From: Massospora cicadina
Lineage: Eukaryota > Entomophthoromycota > Entomophthoromycetes > Entomophthorales > Entomophthoraceae
Length of the DNA: 64,000 nt
Reading direction: 5' to 3'
Assembly: GCA_022478985.1 (NCBI GenBank)
Contig: JAKSZP010009556.1
Location: 1-64,000 of the forward strand
Below, one piece after another: positions 22,446-33,500 of this stretch; the stretch's first letter is position 1; the number at the start of each line of letters is the position of its first letter. The notes beneath the pieces are model-generated. The model worked only from the letters and a program-made list of their open reading frames with translations, ran no database searches and was not told the origin of the DNA. Position numbers and translations under genes: made by a program.

Positions 22446-22899
22446 CTAATAAATTTTCTCCTTGAGATGTTGGTATCTCTTTTTTGTAGCCTTCTGTGGT
22501 CTAATTGACAGCGTTTTTCCACAATTATTACCATTTATTTTCTCAGAAATAAATCTGGTAATAATTTTTACCTGTTTTTGTTTCTCCAGCTGTTCATCTC
22601 TGAACCTCATCACACTTGAACGGCCCTTTAGTATCATCTTAATTGCACCGTCTTATTCTTTTCATTCCTCCTTTAGTCTCCCTTTAGATTTATAGGCTCT
22701 ATTGCTCTCATGAACTTCCAATTGTAAGGCAGGTAATCATGATAAGCCATCTGCATTCAGGTGCTTCTTTTTGCATGGTACAAGATCTAAAAATTGTAGC
22801 CTTGCAATTTAACAGCCCATCTCGCTAATCTTATGATATTTCATGTTTGTCAACCATCTCAGCGAGGCATGGTTGGTAATCATCTTAAAGTGTATGGCA

Positions 22900-23264
22900 T
22901 AGACATAAGGTGGAAGATGCGTACTTCTCATATCATTTATAGTCACTTGCACTCTACAACCATGTAGTTGTACTCTGCTCTGATGAATGTCTTTGATAGA
23001 GCTTTATATGGTGAGCTACTATTTCTTTATCCAACTGCGCTAAGCTAGCGCCCATACCCACGTTTCTGGCAATAGTGTATACATAAAAGGTCTTTGTAAA
23101 GCCTGGATATACAAAATTTTGGATTCCACACTTCTGTTTGAGCTTGTTGAAGGCATCAAATTGCTCTTGTTCCAAATGAACAATACTCCTTTTGTTCACC
23201 AAGTGCGTGAGTGGCTCAGTGATGTACGCAATATTTGGAACAAATTGGTGGTATTATTTACCTT
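22900..23264 (-). pseudogene. Family X reverse transcriptase end and RNase H start
   Basis: Minus-strand reading gives GKVN, then YHQFVPNIAYITEPLTHLVN, the typical C-terminal block of Ty3 reverse transcriptase, followed by EQEQFDAFNKLKQKC and a decayed D-A-S region with VGMGASLAQLDK. The frame breaks at 23,264, where the Y repeat begins. Confidence 0.78.
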
Positions 23265-23692
23265 GCCTGTCAGGCTTTACCCTAATATGAGTGAAGCCTA
23301 GACATCGAAGTTTTATTAAATTCATATCAGTATTCACTAAGCAATCTAATAATTACTACCATTTGGTAAAATATTATATGCAGTGCTCCAAACCTATTTT
23401 ATAAGGTTTGAAAAAAATATATTGAACATCAAATGGATGAGCAATCTATTAAATTACTTTAAATACTAAGCTAACAATTATTAATTGTATCCAGGATCTT
23501 CCCTGGTACTTTGTATAGCACTTCTATTTGTTTATAATAAGTATCACTTTTTCCTTAGTTATAATTGTGTTGGCTAATTTTAGTAAAAGCCAAGTTAAGG
23601 ATACAACCTTTAGGTTCAAACTTAAGGTATTTCAAAGAGTCTGGACTCCTCCAGTTCAGTTAGATGGCTCTTTTACCAACTGATCAACAAAA
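23265..23692 (+). repeat. Family Y repeat, copy Y1 (probable LTR)
   Basis: About 430 bp starting TGTCAGG, repeated at 29,642-29,735 plus 35,022-35,440. Shared segments include ATATGCAGTG, CCTATTTTATA and AAGGATACAACCTTTAG. It starts abruptly within the reverse transcriptase of X1. The TG start suggests an LTR, but I could not define the end or a target duplication, and the strand of the parent element is unknown. Confidence 0.5.
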
Positions 23693-24300
23693 ATGGTGCT
23701 CCCTCCCATGTCTTCTATTTATCAAGTATAAGCTCATTGGCTCTTGCTCGCTCAATTGGTTGGCTAACTTGCTGTAGAGGGGTTCTATTCAACACAAATT
23801 AAACACTAGTTGACCTTCTAAAGGCGCTTGATTATCTTCACTAATTAGATCTTCTTCTGATGGTACTCTTTTTACAGAGATGGCTCATTGGGACTATTTA
23901 TTGCACTGCTGGAGGTGTTCTTTTTGACACTTTAAACATATCATTAATATGTTAGCTTAACACAAGGTTTAACAAAATCTCAACAACCTTTTCCTTAGCG
24001 TTATTATCAACCATGGTGTCCTTCCTAAAAAGTGTCTTCATCTTTAGATCCCTTACTGGTTACTGGCAATCTCTTCACTTAAACTAATTATATGGAAAAC
24101 AGAAAAAAAATGGAAAATTCTGTGGTTAGCGATTTTTTATTATAATAAAAATAATGTTTATCATACTTTTTATATAAAAAAGATCTGAAATGGATGTAAA
24201 TTTAAAAATTGGGTAGTGAGGTATAGCAGTATTTTGGGGGATTCATAAACCCCTTGTAAATTTCTTTCATGATTTCTGCCTTAGTGGCGGCATCCATTTA

Positions 24301-25428
24301 TATTAATATTATTTGGGGAAGGATGACCAGGGGATGAACACTTCTGATAAGTGAACTGACGAAATGAACATCAGCAAGAGGAGGGAACCCCAGATAAGCA
24401 AACGCTATCTCCTGTTGCCTACAGGAATGCCAAAAAATGGAAGGGTAAATGTGTGAAGGGGCTTGCGCCACTATTGAGCACGTATGTAGGAAGTGGTCTG
24501 AAGTGATGAACCAAAAAAGAAACCAGGATGAGACCAACTGGAGGCGACGGGATGGTAGGGACTAAACATCCAAGCTTAAAAGTGGTCCACAAGGTGTAAC
24601 TGGAACCAGCGTACAGCTTCCTGGAGGGTGGGAGTAGAGCCTGAGAAAGTATCCAAGACAACCGTGTGGATAGTCCACATAGCGATTTCAACCACTAAGG
24701 CATAGAGGGAAGGTGGTATAGGGGAAACCAAGGACAAGGAAAAGATGTCCTTAGATAGGCTGAAGGGCTGTGCCTGATCCTGGAGAAAGAGATGCTGAAC
24801 CTCACACCATATTGCTTTCAAGGGAGGGCACTCTTCCAGGCGGCGAACAAAAGTTCCATACTGGCCACACATAACACAAGATGGGTGCAAAGCGTTAGAG
24901 CGCTCAGCAGTACAGTATACCAATCTCAAGCAGTGCCACACATGGGAACAGGTATGCGGCTGCAGAAGAGGGTGGTGGGCGTACTTCCAAATGGCTTTCT
25001 GGGTAAAGAGGAAGTAGGTGATGTCCAACATGTCCAGATAGTCCACCCTGGCTATGATAGGGGACCACATGAGTATCACTCCGTTCAGAATGGGTTGTCC
25101 TTGTACTTCCTGGGTAAGCTGAGTATAGGGCGCCCCCTCTGGGCGGTGTACCCACTGATGCGAATTCTCCACTCAGCACTCCACATGGAGATGAGAATTA
25201 TTTTGAAGTGGGGCGACGTCCCATGTGGGCCCGCAGCAGAAGGGTGTGATGAAAGGTACTTTAACAGAGAATGGGGGTGGGTAGGATTGCTAAGGCCCAG
25301 GGCGCGGGAGAAGTTGGAGCGGGCCACGTGGGACCAGTGCTGGGCTGAGACCGTTGGGTTGATGACTGCAGCAATCCAGGTGCCAAGTATTTGGGTGGCG
25401 TGGACCTCATAGTTGAGCAGGCCCATAA
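24301..25428 (-). mobile_element. LINE-A copy 3, 5'-truncated
   Basis: Flanked by 16-bp identical target duplications, TGGCGGCATCCATTTA, at 24,285-24,300 and 25,429-25,444. It holds the last third of ORF2 and the 3' end, GGGGAAGGATGACCAGGGG on the plus strand. The left ends of all three LINE-A copies are homologous, whereas this one stops at ORF2 codons for GLLNYEVHATQILGTWIAA, as expected from incomplete target-primed reverse transcription. It is clearly more diverged from copies 1 and 2 than they are from each other. Confidence 0.92.
24576..25425 (-). pseudogene. LINE-A3 ORF2 C-terminal part
   Basis: The minus-strand frames 25,085-25,441 and 24,576-25,172 together give the C-terminal region of the LINE polymerase. 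They include CVMCGQYGTFVRRLEECP, a Cys-rich motif near the end. One frameshift joins the two frames. Unlike copies 1 and 2, its frame continues without a break through SPIPPSLYALVVEIAMWTIH, which suggests that the other two share a frameshift there. Confidence 0.8.
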
Positions 25429-25444
25429 TGGCGGCATCCATTTA

Positions 25445-26300
25445 AATTAATGCTTTTATCCATGAGCTCCATCTTGTGGTGGACTCCTTACACCAGGATG
25501 TTCATTGGCCCCATGTTCAATACTTGTTTTTGGGTCTGGGGCAGCAATAGCTATTCTTATTATTGCTTCTCCAACCAACTTAGTATTATGCTGATTGAGT
25601 CAAAATATGTATATGGCCCTTCTACAATGCGCCTTGCTTCAGGGTTTTAATCATCAATAAATTAAGTTGATTCCTTTTTCAGGTAAGATTAAGGTGGAAG
25701 GTTTAATTACTTCTATAAAAGTAACTTGGTTCTTGTGTTTTTTTGGTAATTTCTTCATCATTGGCCATTTCTGATAAGATTCCTTCATCATTGACTGATA
25801 ATAAATTCTTTCACACCCAAAGGTATAGAAGAGGGCAATCTCATAGTCTTTGACGGTGGCAACAATGCCATTTTAATATTGTAAACCTCTTTATTTGCAA
25901 GTATTAAATTTATTGTGGGTGACGTCATCCCAACTGTCTTTTAAATTTATAATGACATTATCATATAAAAGGGCCTGATCTCCCCTATACGCATTTATAA
26001 TATTCCATATATAAAGCTTGAGGTGTTGATATACTGGTGAGGTTTCTTTCAGAGGACAGAGAATTATTCTCCAGTATACACATGGCTATCTCCATGACAC
26101 CTGTGAGCTCTAATAACAAAGTAATTCATTAGTGATTCTGCTTACAGCCAGTATCCATATTGTGAGGCTTCCAAATCTATTTTTTAGCACTAGTGGTGCC
26201 TGACCCAAAAGGGGAGCCGCCATGCATTTTTATTTGCAAATGGGCCAAAAAAAGGATTATTAGAAATAAAAACTAATATGGCACCACAGCTAACAGATAG
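25445..26300 (-). pseudogene. Family X protease-linker region
   Basis: The minus strand shows a decayed reading with LELTGVMEIAMCILENNSLS near 26,080. A similar AGAGCTCCAGGTGTTGTTG segment lies at 46,985-47,005 in copy X2, so this belongs to the same family. I found no intact active site here. Confidence 0.4.
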
Positions 26301-27240
26301 GAAGCCATATCAGAAGGTGAGGAAGCTTTGGGGAAACTTTTGTCTGGAGCCCGCCTTAGCTGGTGGATCATGGAGGACAACATTAGGGTAGGAGCATCAG
26401 CAATATGTGGCGCTTCCAAATCTATTTAGAGGTAATTTCTACTATGATAGTACAAAAGGACTGATGCGTCAATTAATTTTCAAACTGCTTCTATGGAAGA
26501 AGATTTCTCACTATTACCTGATGGCAATTATTTTTAATCTTTAAACAGTGCTGTGAGATACCATGAACTTTTTGTTCAAGTGAAATGCAAGAAAATCATT
26601 TAGTGGAGCAAATTCTTCACTGTTTACCCTTTAAATTTACTTTACATTTTTATGCTGATGCAACAATTGGGTAACATGAGAAGATTCTGCCAGGGCCTTG
26701 CACTGTTCTGGCAGTTTACGTAACTTGCAATAAAAATATCTTCTGTTCATTTTATATCATCTTGCTGACTTTTTATAATCATTTATTTAATTTATTTTAA
26801 ACCATTTCTTATATACTAATACTCTAGCTTTTATCTAATCTTTGAAATCTCAAACCCTTGGCCATTAAACAACTGAAACTCTGCTTTTGACAAATTTCTG
26901 GGAATCCCACACATACAAAAAAGCGCATTCTAACCCGTGAACTTTGGTAAGATCCTGATTCTCATATATAATATCATTTTGATATGCAATATTTGCCTTT
27001 TACTATGATTACTGAACCCAAGTCTTGAGGTCAACATGCGTCATAGCTCCATAAGGCGCCATGGCAATTAGGTTTCCAGTGTCATCTGTGGCGACCTAGC
27101 CTTGCCTTTTTAAGTATATCAGATACTTGATTTAAATTTATAAAATCATGTGCAACGCCTGGATTAGCATCCTTTTTTAATAAAATGGCCCGTTAAGAGT
27201 CCCAGTCCACCTCAAAATCAAGGAGAATACCCTGAATAAT
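26300..27240. other. No recognisable gene
   Basis: AT-rich sequence with only short frames. The last 200 bases may hold the decayed N-terminal region of the kinase that follows. Nothing else is supported. Confidence 0.3.
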
Positions 27241-27242
27241 AA

Positions 27243-28113
27243 ATATGGGGTTTGTAAATGGTGATGAATAGGCAAAGGTGCCACCTCATTCTATGTTTAG
27301 CTCACAAGCATTGTGATGATAGGCAACGTTCTATTCTGTTAAGACATTTTGCAAGTGCCACAATGATAAAATGGAGTGAAAGTATATTAAAAGACTGATC
27401 AATTTATTATGCAACAGCTTGACCCTTTGCTACCCAAACGTGGTTGCAAATGTGTATCTGATCAAGTATGAGCATAGGGATTGGTCTAAAGTGATGGATT
27501 AGAGTCCCATAGGTGACCTGTACTCTGTGGTCCCCAATGGTACAATGAGCTGGTATTAGATCAACTTCTGCAATAAGCAGCTCATCATGTGTGGCAGTTG
27601 TATTAAATCTATAAGTGTGACTTTTTGCAACATCAAATATGAGGAAGTTTTCTTGGACAATATGGGCTGCATTAAGATCACCAACTTTGGCATCTCTGAC
27701 ATGTTCCATATGGTATAAGAAACTGTTTCCCAACAATACTTAAGGCTATGCAGTTCCAAGAACTACAATACACTGGAGGTGTTTACTGAGCAGGATTACA
27801 AATTTTAGCTGATGGAGATCTGGGCGTGCGGCATCATGTACTATGCCATGAAGTTCCACAGTGTCCCATTCTGCACTACCATGCCAAAAGATTCAATCTG
27901 CTTCTGAAGGGCTCTTAGGATCAGGTTAGAGATGCCAATGCCACCCTAAGATTGTTTGATACCATCCTGGAGACCTTGACAAAGGCTGTGCAGAGCATTG
28001 TGTTTGTGCTGGCTTTTGACTCACCTCAGTTGGCGGCCATCTCGCCATGCTTGATGAATTTATTTTAAAGTACATGATCTTACCTTCAATTGTTAATACT
28101 CTCCATGGTCCCA
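27243..28113 (+). pseudogene. Decayed HAL/NPR-type serine/threonine protein kinase
   Basis: The plus strand reads as one kinase domain of about 290 residues. It has KYGVC then LAHKHCDDRQR (N-lobe start), YPNVVANVYLIKYEHRDW, GDLYSVVPNGTMSW, the catalytic loop CNIKYEEVFLDN where kinases have HRDIKPEN, CIKITNFGISD in place of DFG, EVFTEQDYK, IWACGIMYYAMKFHSVPF, and a C-lobe with LRLFDTIL. The IWACGI and YYAM spacing fits the fungal HAL/NPR kinases, which regulate ion and nutrient transporters. The HRD and DFG aspartates are both Asn, and stops and frameshifts are frequent. No intron is apparent, so it may be a retrocopy. Confidence 0.8.
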
Positions 28114-28228
28114 TGATTTTATTTAACCATAAAAGTCAGATGTTTTTCAATCAATTATGAATTTTTTGGTTGATCAATTAATTCTAAATAATTTAAATAA
28201 TATTAATGATAATAATTTAAATAATTTT

Positions 28229-28650
28229 ATTTCAGGATAAATACTGACATTAGTGGCATTCCTGAGATTTCAGAAATTATCCAACAGATCAAGAAAATAT
28301 GTGCCAAAGTTATATCGATTAATTGCATATCAACCCATAATTGTAAAGGGTTTAGTTCAATTATCACTAAAAATTACCATATTATGATGATATTGAGTTA
28401 ATTATCACATCAAAGCGAATTTACAATGATACTGAGATAATTTACACTGCTTTTAAAATCATATGCAAGGCGCAATCCGTTTAACTCAAAAGAAGAGTAG
28501 TACTCTGTATAAAAATTCAATTAAGCTTAGGTAAGTCCATGAAGTTGGATGGGATATATAACTAGGGCATTAATATGGTTAATCTTCACGGTCAAAAATA
28601 TTATTTCATGATAATTCCTTTAAGTACTTATTTTCCTTAAACTAGTTCCA
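28229..28650 (+). repeat. Family P LTR, apparently solo
   Basis: It aligns with the minus-strand LTR at 8,174-8,589 over about 400 bp. The segment GACATTAGTGG-CATTCCTGAGAT lies at the start, and AATTAAGCTTAGGTAAGTCC then ATATATAA lie near 28,530-28,560. No P internal sequence adjoins it. It starts about 115 bp after the end of the kinase relic. Confidence 0.75.
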
Positions 28651-29130
28651 TATACTGTACAGTAAATAAGCTATAAAGTAAACCCATTTATTTTATAAAA
28701 CCTACACCAATTTTTAAAGTACCTACTGCAATTCTTTTGAACCTATATTTATGAGCAAAGAAACACCTATACCCAAACAACTTCCTCTTTTGTTACTTGA
28801 ACCTCCAAACATAGTTGTGTGTACTGGCCTTAACAGGATTGGGATTAATTGAAGCAGTCCTTCCTTTTTTAGGGTTGAATTTCCCAATTGTCCTAGATAT
28901 ACTCTATATGGTGTGCACCGCCCCTTTATTATACTGACCTTTAGCTCAGGATTAGCAAGTTCACAGCTTGCTATTTTAAACCTGGGATAAATTAGTGCCA
29001 ATCTATGAAGATTATGATATAACTGAAGATGTTAAAATAAACCCTAGACAAGGTAGTTTCATCAAGTTTTTGCTGTCCTACCAACCCTAAGTCATGATAA
29101 TAACAGCCTTTTTAATAAGGCATTTTTTAA

Positions 29131-29206
29131 GGGGGTGGAAGGCGAGTTGGTAGGGTGTACGGCTACCAACCTGAAGGTTGCGGGTTCGATTCCCGCCCTT
29201 CGCACA
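29131..29206 (+). promoter_or_regulatory. SINE-1a tRNA-like head with A and B boxes
   Basis: The T arm is intact, but the anticodon arm does not fold cleanly and the acceptor stem is imperfect. I therefore read it as a SINE head, not a working tRNA gene. The B box GGTTCGATTCC matches the polymerase III consensus. Confidence 0.8.
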
Positions 29207-29381
29207 TCGATCGGGGTGCCAGCTGAAGGAAGCTATTGGCGGTTAGTAGGTATAATAACACAAAAACCTTACCCATGATGTAACCAGAAAAATCCGAGTC
29301 CCGATCTGGAGGTGAAAAAAACTTTCTATGACAGAGTTGACCCTGCTCAGGTTTCATGTCGATACTTTCTTTCTCTATTTC

Positions 29382-29427
29382 AGTAATGTCCGTCCCCTGG
29401 TCAGCTTGCCTCAAATAAATAAAATAA
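29382..29427 (+). repeat. SINE-1a 3' tail shared with LINE-A
   Basis: Reads GTCCGTCCCCTGGTCAGC, then TTGCCTCAAATAAA, then ATAAA repeats. The LINE-A minus-strand 3' end 350 bases away reads GTCCATCCCATGGTCGGCC, then TTCCCCGCAATAAA. The common pattern suggests recognition by one reverse transcriptase. Confidence 0.85.
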
Positions 29428-29795
29428 AATAAGGCATTTTTTATATTGGTGGTCAAGTTGGCGTCATTTACCTCACTTGCTCTGCAATACCATCTTTTGA
29501 CCAGCCTAAACTCAGAGATATAAAATTTATTCCTGATGCCATGATGCCCTATGCTAAATTAATTCCCAAGGTCTGTGAGGTCTCCATGTTACCTAGATGA
29601 AGCAATTGCCACCTCCTGATAAGGCTTGGAGGGGGCTTTGTCAGGATTTGCCTTAATAAGGGTGAAGCCACAACAACAAGGGTATCAATTTATATCAATA
29701 TGCACCAAAACTAAGCTCATAATCAATACTATTTTTTTATAAGGTATTTATTGCGGGGAAGGCCGACCATGGGATGGACACTTCCGAATATGACT

Positions 29796-32700
29796 CAGAC
29801 GAGACAAAACTCATTACCAGGTGAGGCACCCCAGAGAAGCAATGCTATCTCTTGTTGCCAGCGGGAACGCCACTTATGGGGAGGGGGAGGGAACGTGTGT
29901 GGGGGCGTAGCCACTATTGAGCACGTGTGGAGGAAGGGGTCTGATTTGATGAACCAGACTGGGAACCAGGAGGAGACCAGCTGCCAGCGACGTGGTGGAA
30001 GATATCCAAACATCCACGCTTGAAAGTGATCCACCAAATGAGACCGGAATCTGTGGACAGCTTCAGGGAGGGTGGGGATGGATCCGGCGATGGCATCCAA
30101 GACAATCGTGTGGATAGTCCACATGGCGATTGAAACCACCAGAGCACGAAGGGAGGGTGGGAGGGGGAGGCCATTGATGAAGCAAACATATCTCTTGACA
30201 GACTGAAGGGATGTGTTTGATCCTGGCCTAGCAGACGTTGGACTTCGCGCCATATTACTTTAGAGGTGGGACACTTCTCCAGGCGGTGAAACAGCATTCC
30301 ATACTGGCCACACATGACACAGGATGAGTGTAAAGCATTAGAGCGCTCAGCTGTACAATACACCCGCCTCAGGCAGCGCCACACATGGGAACGGACTTGA
30401 GGCAGCAACAGAGGATGGTGTGCGTATTTCCAGATAGTCTTTTGGGTCTCAGTGGAATAAGGGATGTCCATCATGTCCAGGTAGTCCACCCTGGATAGGA
30501 CTTGAGGTCGAATGGGGATCACGCCATCACGGATGGGTAGCCCCTGTACCTCTTGTGTGAACTGAGGAGAGGGGCGGCCTCTTTGGGTTGTATGTCCACT
30601 AATACAAATTCTCCACTCTGCGCCTCGCATGGAGAGTAGGATTCGTTTGTAGTGGGTTTTTGTCCCGTGAGGACCTGTGGCTGATGTGTGTGATGCCAGG
30701 TATTTCATCAGGGAGTGGGGGTTTGATGGGTTGTTGAGGCCCAAGGCTCAGGAGAAGTTGGAGTGGGCCGCGCGGGACCAGTGTTGGGATGGGAGTGTAG
30801 GAGCAGTGACGGCCACAATCCAGGTGCCTAGGATCTTGGCGGCATGGGCTTTGAAGTCAAGTAGGCCCATGCCTCCATGATGATGAGGGCCAAACATGGC
30901 CTCTAGCCATACTGGTGGAGGGCGGCCTGACCAAATCCAACCTTGTAGCAAAGCATACAGGGATTTGAAGAAGCTTGGGGAGAAGGGGATGGCGTGGGCT
31001 CCAAACCAGAATTTGGATAGGAGCATAGAGTTGGCAAGAACAACCCTGCCAGTGAGGGTAGTAGGGTGGGCTCTGAGAGAGGCGATTCGCTTCATCACGT
31101 TGTCCAGTATATGGCACTCCATTACTGCTGACACGTATCCTCCTGCCTCCAACCACACGCCCAGATGGCGTACCGGTCCTATGGTAGGTCGCGGCACAAG
31201 GGGAGCACCAGTGGAGCGGTGTGTTTTGAGTTAGTAAGGCGTGGACTTGGGCGAGCAGCTGGGCTGGGTTGGGAACTACTTGCTGGGGCCCAGCAGTTCT
31301 GAAATCGACCAAGGAGGATGATTTCAGTTTTGGAGGCATTCAGTGCCGCGTTGCTTACCCGGGAATATTCCTGGATGAGGGCTTCAAGCGCGCGTGCATC
31401 TTTATTATTAGACACCCCCACCACGCAATCATCTGCAAATGCCATCATCTTGACTGGGGTTTGGCCTGGCACATGGACCCCAGTGAGTTGGGCATTCACA
31501 TTTTGCAGTAGTGGGTCAAGGCTGAAGTTGTATAAGAGTGGGCTCAGGGGTCCCCTTGTCGCAGGCCCCTTTGAGGATGGACTACATCCGTTAGGAAACC
31601 TGGGCCACGCACAGCCATTGTTGCAGATTCCGTGAGCAGCATCACCCAGTTAATGAAGCGGGGGGTAGGCGGAATTGTTGGAGGCAGGCCCTAAGGTATT
31701 CCCAGTTTACTCTATCATAGGCCTTTTGTTGGTCCAAGAATACAAGTGCCCCAGAGGCTGTGGATTGACACACATTAGCCACAGAGTGCACATTATCCCA
31801 AATCGACCTTCTGGGGATGAAACCGAATTGTTCTGGAGAGATGGTGGCAGATGCTACAGTCCCTAAACGGTTAGCCATGATTTTTGTTAAAATTTTGGTG
31901 TCTGTGTTTGTTAGAGAAATGGGGCGCCAGTTGGCTAAGAAAGAGAGAGAGTCCCCTTTCTTGAAGAGTGTGACTGTAAAAGCCTCATGTCCTCCTGGTA
32001 GGAGGCGCGTTTCCAACAGGCTTTGGTTGAGTGAGGCTAGCAGCAATGGGGATATGTATTTAAAATATTTTTTGTAGAACTCATATGGAATGCCATCTGG
32101 GCCTGGGCATTTTCGGTTTGGCGCACCGTGAATGGTATTCCATAATTTGTTCAAGTAATTAAATTCATTATTTCCGGGTATCAGAAAATGGTGCGGATAT
32201 GAGCTCTGTCAAGAAATTCTGCCATTTCGGCCGGCTGAATTGGTTCAGCTCAGTATAACTCGGAGTAATATCTTTACATTTCGATTGCCACTTCGGCCAG
32301 TGTGTCCACGATAGAATTATCCAATCTTCACACCTGTGTGCAGGCCACGCTCTGGCGTGGTGCAAAAATTTTTTTGAAGAAGTATGCGGTGCACTTGTCG
32401 CTTTTAGTGATGCGTGTGGCCCTGTATTGGACACAAACCCGATGTTTGTGTTGCCTTTCAAGTGCGTTGAGGTGTGCTGCTGCCTCCGCCCACTTCTGGC
32501 CCCATGCAGGGCTATATCCTGAGGCTGGAATGTTGGACTCCAAGTGGGCCAATTCTGCCAGCATGCACAATATAACCGCCGATGTGGCTCGTGAGTGTCT
32601 GGATGAGAGATGGCGATAGTGGCGGATGGTGTCTTTTTTGAAAGTTGCCCATGTGGAAATGGGGTCCGTGCAAAACGGTGCAACAAATGATTTTGCCAAA

Positions 32701-33500
32701 GTTGCCTCTTCCACCCATGTGGAAAATCCTGGCAATGCAAGCTCTGGGGGGCAGATTTTGCACCAATGTGGGGCCTTTACAACTGTGACGGGTAAGTGGT
32801 ATGTTATTGAGACCAGTCGGTGGTCGGAGAATTCCATTTTCGTTGTTTTGAAGTGGGAGATGTGGGGTTGGAATTTTGCCGGCACTAGAATAAGGTCAAT
32901 GCGGGTCATGGACCTTAATTGGCCGTTGTGGATGTGGGGATGTGTCATGTTTTCAAGCAGTAGGGCATGTCGCAGCAGCGCATCCATTAACCCAAGGGTG
33001 GCTTTTAGAATGCGTAGTTCTATGTGACCCTGTGGGGCGTGGGGTGAGAGTGGCCACCAGTCCGTTGGTGAGGTTAGCCAACAGTTCATGTCACCGTCTA
33101 GGAAAGATTTGGGGGGTAGCGGGAGGGATTTGACCGACGAGAAAAATTCCCGATGCTCTTGTGCACCGTTTGGGGCATAAATGTTGACAATTGTGTGTGC
33201 AACATCGGCCCAAGAGAAGGTGATGATGAGCACTCGGTCATTTAGGAATGTTTCTGAAGATGTAAATTTGAAAAAATTGTTTTTTCTGAATTAGCACCCA
33301 CAGTGCTTCAACCAAAAGGATAGGGATGGTAGGAGCATTGTTTTCCAAGCATCCTCAGAACCTCGTGGACAGTGGGTTTCCTGGATGGCCAGGATATCCA
33401 CGGGTAAATTATTTTATAAAAAACTCAGTTTCCTAGCCCAGGACAGGGAGGCCTTGAGTCCGGCGATATTCAGCGTCCCTAGAGTGAAGGTTTCCCCCAT
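29796..33500 (-). pseudogene. LINE-A1 ORF2: endonuclease, reverse transcriptase, Cys motif
   Basis: ATG at 33,500 (MGETFTLG). The endonuclease motifs NIAGL, QETHCPRG, VNIYAPNG, DGDMNCWL, SMTRIDLILV and FSDHRLV run to about 32,800. Reverse transcriptase motifs follow: LANWRPISLTNTDTKILT, GFIPRRSIWDNVHSV, FLDQQKAYDRVNWEYL, and AFADDCVVGV with the Asp pair intact. Near the end comes CVMCGQYGMLFHRLEKCP. The enzyme would nick DNA and copy RNA at the target. Breaks include a TGA near 32,331 (CGA in copy 2), a one-base loss near 31,548 in the GDPLSP region, and a frame change near 30,160. Confidence 0.92.

Larger units (their letters stand above)
20271..26300 (-). mobile_element. Ty3/Gypsy relic of family X (copy X1)
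   Basis: The order on the minus strand, from right to left, is a protease-like region (about 26,300-25,445), reverse transcriptase end, RNase H, integrase, then the 3' LTR at 20,271-21,365. It is interrupted by LINE-A3 (24,301-25,428), a Y repeat (23,265-23,692) and a hairpin (22,062-22,160). The right limit is uncertain. The stretch 23,693-24,284 is decayed minus-strand coding with a readable QPIERARANELI segment that I cannot place. Confidence 0.65.
29130..29427 (+). mobile_element. tRNA-headed SINE-1, copy a, with perfect target duplications
   Basis: A 298-bp unit between two exact copies of AATAAGGCATTTTTTA (29,114-29,129 and 29,428-29,443). The head (29,131-29,206) is tRNA-like, with an A-box-like GGCGAGTTGGTAGGG and a consensus B box GGTTCGATTCC inside a T-arm GCGGG/CCCGC. 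A unique body of about 175 bp follows, then the LINE-type 3' tail and ATAAA repeats. It would be transcribed by RNA polymerase III from the internal boxes and copied by a partner LINE. There is no protein frame; the minus frame 29,163-29,456 is a shadow. Confidence 0.92.
28720..29648 (-). pseudogene. Unrecognised minus-strand coding relic
   Basis: The open frame 28,723-29,001 (start MALIYPRFKIASCELANPEL) and a further reading up to 29,648 (FRLVKRWYCRASEVNDANL near 29,490) appear to be one decayed protein split by SINE-1a. I recognise no family; a retroelement polyprotein is likely because Y and LINE-A sequence adjoins. Confidence 0.35.

Noticed and set aside
24792..25412. A 206-codon plus-strand protein
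   Set aside because: It is the antisense shadow of the LINE-A3 ORF2, whose protein motifs are on the minus strand.
27407..27736. A 109-codon minus-strand gene
   Set aside because: The plus strand here encodes ordered kinase motifs, so the minus frame is a shadow.
29131..29206. A functional tRNA gene
   Set aside because: The T arm and B box are good, but the anticodon arm and acceptor stem do not pair properly, and the unit lies inside a SINE with target duplications.
31180..31640. Plus-strand frames through LINE-A1 (and matching ones in copy 2)
   Set aside because: They mirror the conserved minus-strand reverse transcriptase; none has its own motifs.
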